The position numbers were made by a program, and so were the translations under genes. From NCBI GenBank assembly GCA_011321815.1, contig DROS01000026.1, positions 1 to 64,000 of the forward strand: a DNA stretch of 64,000 nt, given 5' to 3'. The DNA is from Gammaproteobacteria bacterium (GTDB lineage Bacteria; Pseudomonadota; Gammaproteobacteria; SZUA-152). The first letter of the stretch is position 1, and every line of letters starts with the position of its first letter. This document shows, in pieces, positions 62,770 through 64,000 of the stretch. The notes beneath the pieces are model-generated. The model was not told the DNA's origin. It made no database searches and saw only the letters and a program-made list of their open reading frames with translations.

Positions 62770-64000
62770 TTATTTCAGCGGTTGCACTGATCCCGGTTTT
62801 ACCTGCCCGTCGAAGGCCTCGATAATGGCCTGTACGGTTGCGTCGTTACTGATGGTGGATTCCGCCTGACTTTGACGGGCATCGACACGTTCCTGTTGAC
62901 GTTCTGCCGGGGTTGCCGTGCTGGCGCCTTCCAGCACGATGTTGAGCGTTATACTTTGCCCCAGATGTTGGCTGAGTGCTTTCGTTAAACCTTCTTCGCG
63001 GCTTTTGCTTAACAGATATTTATGGTTAGGTGACATGCTGAGTTGGAAATTGTTGCCATCCCGTTGGGTCAGGGCACAGTTGGTGGCCAGTTGCAGCAAC
63101 ATGCCGGAGAGGTTCATGGCTGCGACCATATTTTCCCAGTCATCGGGGGTGCCTGATGTGGGCGGTGCTGCTGGCGGGGTGGGTGTGGTCGGTGGTGCCG
63201 ATTCTGCCACACCGGTGAACGCAGGGGCCGGTGTGGGGCGGGTAGTGGTTTGCGCTGGTGTGGCAGGTGCCGGTGCCGCGCTGGCGTGGGTCGGGCGAAA
63301 TGCCAGCATGCGCAGCAGCACCATCTCGAAACCATCACGGGCATCCGGGGCCAATGGCAGGTCGCGACGGCCAATGAGGCCGATCTGGTAGTAGAGCTGC
63401 ACATCTTCCGGTGTTATTTGCTGTGCCAGCGCTACGATGGCTTCACGATCGCCCAGCCCGTCGTCGATGGCTTCGGGTGCGGTTTGCGCCAGGGCAATAC
63501 GATGCAGGGTGGAAATCAGTTCTGCCAGTACACCCGCAAAATCCGGGCTGTGTTGCGCCAGTTCGCCGATGCGCGCCAGCAGACCGGGGGCATCGTTGGC
63601 CGTCAACAGGTGTAACAGGTCGATGACGTGGTCTTGTTCAATGGTGCCCAGCATGGCGCGTACGTCCGGTTCATTCACTTTGCCGCTGCCGTAGGCAATG
63701 GCCTGGTCCAACAGGCTTAATGCGTCACGCATGGAGCCGTCGGCAGCGCGGGAAATCAGCGTCAGTGCGGCAGTTTCAAAGTCGATTTTTTCGTCACCCA
63801 GCACGCACTCCAAATGGCCACGGATCTGTTCCAGGGGCAGGCGTTTGAGGTTGAATTGCAGACAACGGGAAAGAATGGTCACAGGCAGTTTTTGCGGGTC
63901 GGTGGTGGCCAACAGGAATTTAACATGAGGCGGTGGTTCTTCCAGGGTTTTCAACAGCGCGTTGAAACTGTGGTTGGAGAACATGTGCACCTCATCAATG
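62770..64000 (-). CDS. dnaX: DNA polymerase III subunit gamma/tau (5' end outside window)
   Basis: The C-terminal 410 residues of the clamp-loader subunit. At the right edge the frame reads IDEVHMFSNHSFNALLKTLEEPP, the Walker B/sensor region, so about 125 N-terminal residues lie outside. Domain III follows, then a long Pro/Thr/Ala-rich linker (about 62950-63300 region) and the tau C-terminal domain. No programmed frameshift site (A-rich slippery run) was seen in the visible part. It is separated from ybaB-recR by the cyclase/FecR segment. Confidence 0.97.
   Translation of the reverse strand, partial: IDEVHMFSNHSFNALLKTLEEPPPHVKFLLATTDPQKLPVTILSRCLQFNLKRLPLEQIRGHLECVLGDEKIDFETAALTLISRAADGSMRDALSLLDQAIAYGSGKVNEPDVRAMLGTIEQDHVIDLLHLLTANDAPGLLARIGELAQHSPDFAGVLAELISTLHRIALAQTAPEAIDDGLGDREAIVALAQQITPEDVQLYYQIGLIGRRDLPLAPDARDGFEMVLLRMLAFRPTHASAAPAPATPAQTTTRPTPAPAFTGVAESAPPTTPTPPAAPPTSGTPDDWENMVAAMNLSGMLLQLATNCALTQRDGNNFQLSMSPNHKYLLSKSREEGLTKALSQHLGQSITLNIVLEGASTATPAERQQERVDARQSQAESTISNDATVQAIIEAFDGQVKPGSVQPLK

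Overview
The window is a contiguous chromosomal segment of a gammaproteobacterium. The basis is gene order and family: secA-argJ-mutT/thiE, yacG-zapD-coaE-pilD-pilC-pilB, pilA with pilR-pilS, ispB/rplU-rpmA-obgE-proB/rpsT, yfhL-coaD-rsmD-hemF and recR-ybaB near dnaX are arrangements typical of that class. Both ends are cut inside genes: secA lacks its 5' part at the left edge and dnaX lacks its 5' part at the right edge. I cannot name the species from sequence alone. The respiratory genes suggest an organism that lives with low or fluctuating oxygen.

Layout. 1-21.6 kb is housekeeping: protein export, arginine and proline synthesis, nucleotide sanitation, cell division, CoA synthesis, type IV pili with the PilS/PilR two-component system, a response-regulator phosphatase, quinone side-chain synthesis, ribosomal proteins L21, L27 and S20, ObgE, and a tRNA-Pro(CGG). 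21.7-23.5 kb holds an unusual two-gene operon: an ExbB/TolQ/MotA-type proton-channel protein followed by a membrane-anchored von Willebrand A protein whose transmembrane segment looks like ExbD/TolR.

23.9-42.0 kb is the most interesting part. It is an 18-kb locus built around a divergent C-family (cbb3-type) heme-copper oxidase. It encodes a CcoN-like catalytic subunit with all metal ligands and the active-site tyrosine, and an enlarged CcoO-like cytochrome. It also has two CcoP-like membrane stubs without heme, two membrane-anchored monoheme cytochromes, a diheme c4-type cytochrome and a cytochrome lipoprotein. Two half-length CcoN-like proteins, CcoS and CcoG, a thioredoxin-like lipoprotein, a formylglycine-enzyme-like protein without the catalytic cysteines, a membrane spermidine-synthase-like protein and four single-helix microproteins complete it. 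CcoP appears to be split into separate proteins. No CcoH or CcoI was recognised. I infer an oxygen- or nitric-oxide-reducing complex with non-canonical composition.

42.2-50.3 kb returns to housekeeping (ferredoxin, coaD, rsmD with an apparent CTG start, hemF). It is followed by a TetR-controlled stress operon with visible palindromic operators, an Fe(II)/2-oxoglutarate hydroxylase, Sel1-repeat and small unknown proteins, and a BI-1 family protein. At 50.5 kb a tRNA-Ser(TGA) is followed by a ParDE toxin-antitoxin module bounded by a 13-bp copy of the tRNA 3' end. 51.5-55.1 kb has a Sel1 protein, a YqiB-like protein, an isolated fliA, recR and ybaB. 55.3-61.7 kb separates ybaB from dnaX and carries a CHASE2-adenylate cyclase, a very large FecR-TPR-outer-membrane-barrel fusion and a small unknown protein. 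A SnoaL-like secreted protein precedes the dnaX fragment.
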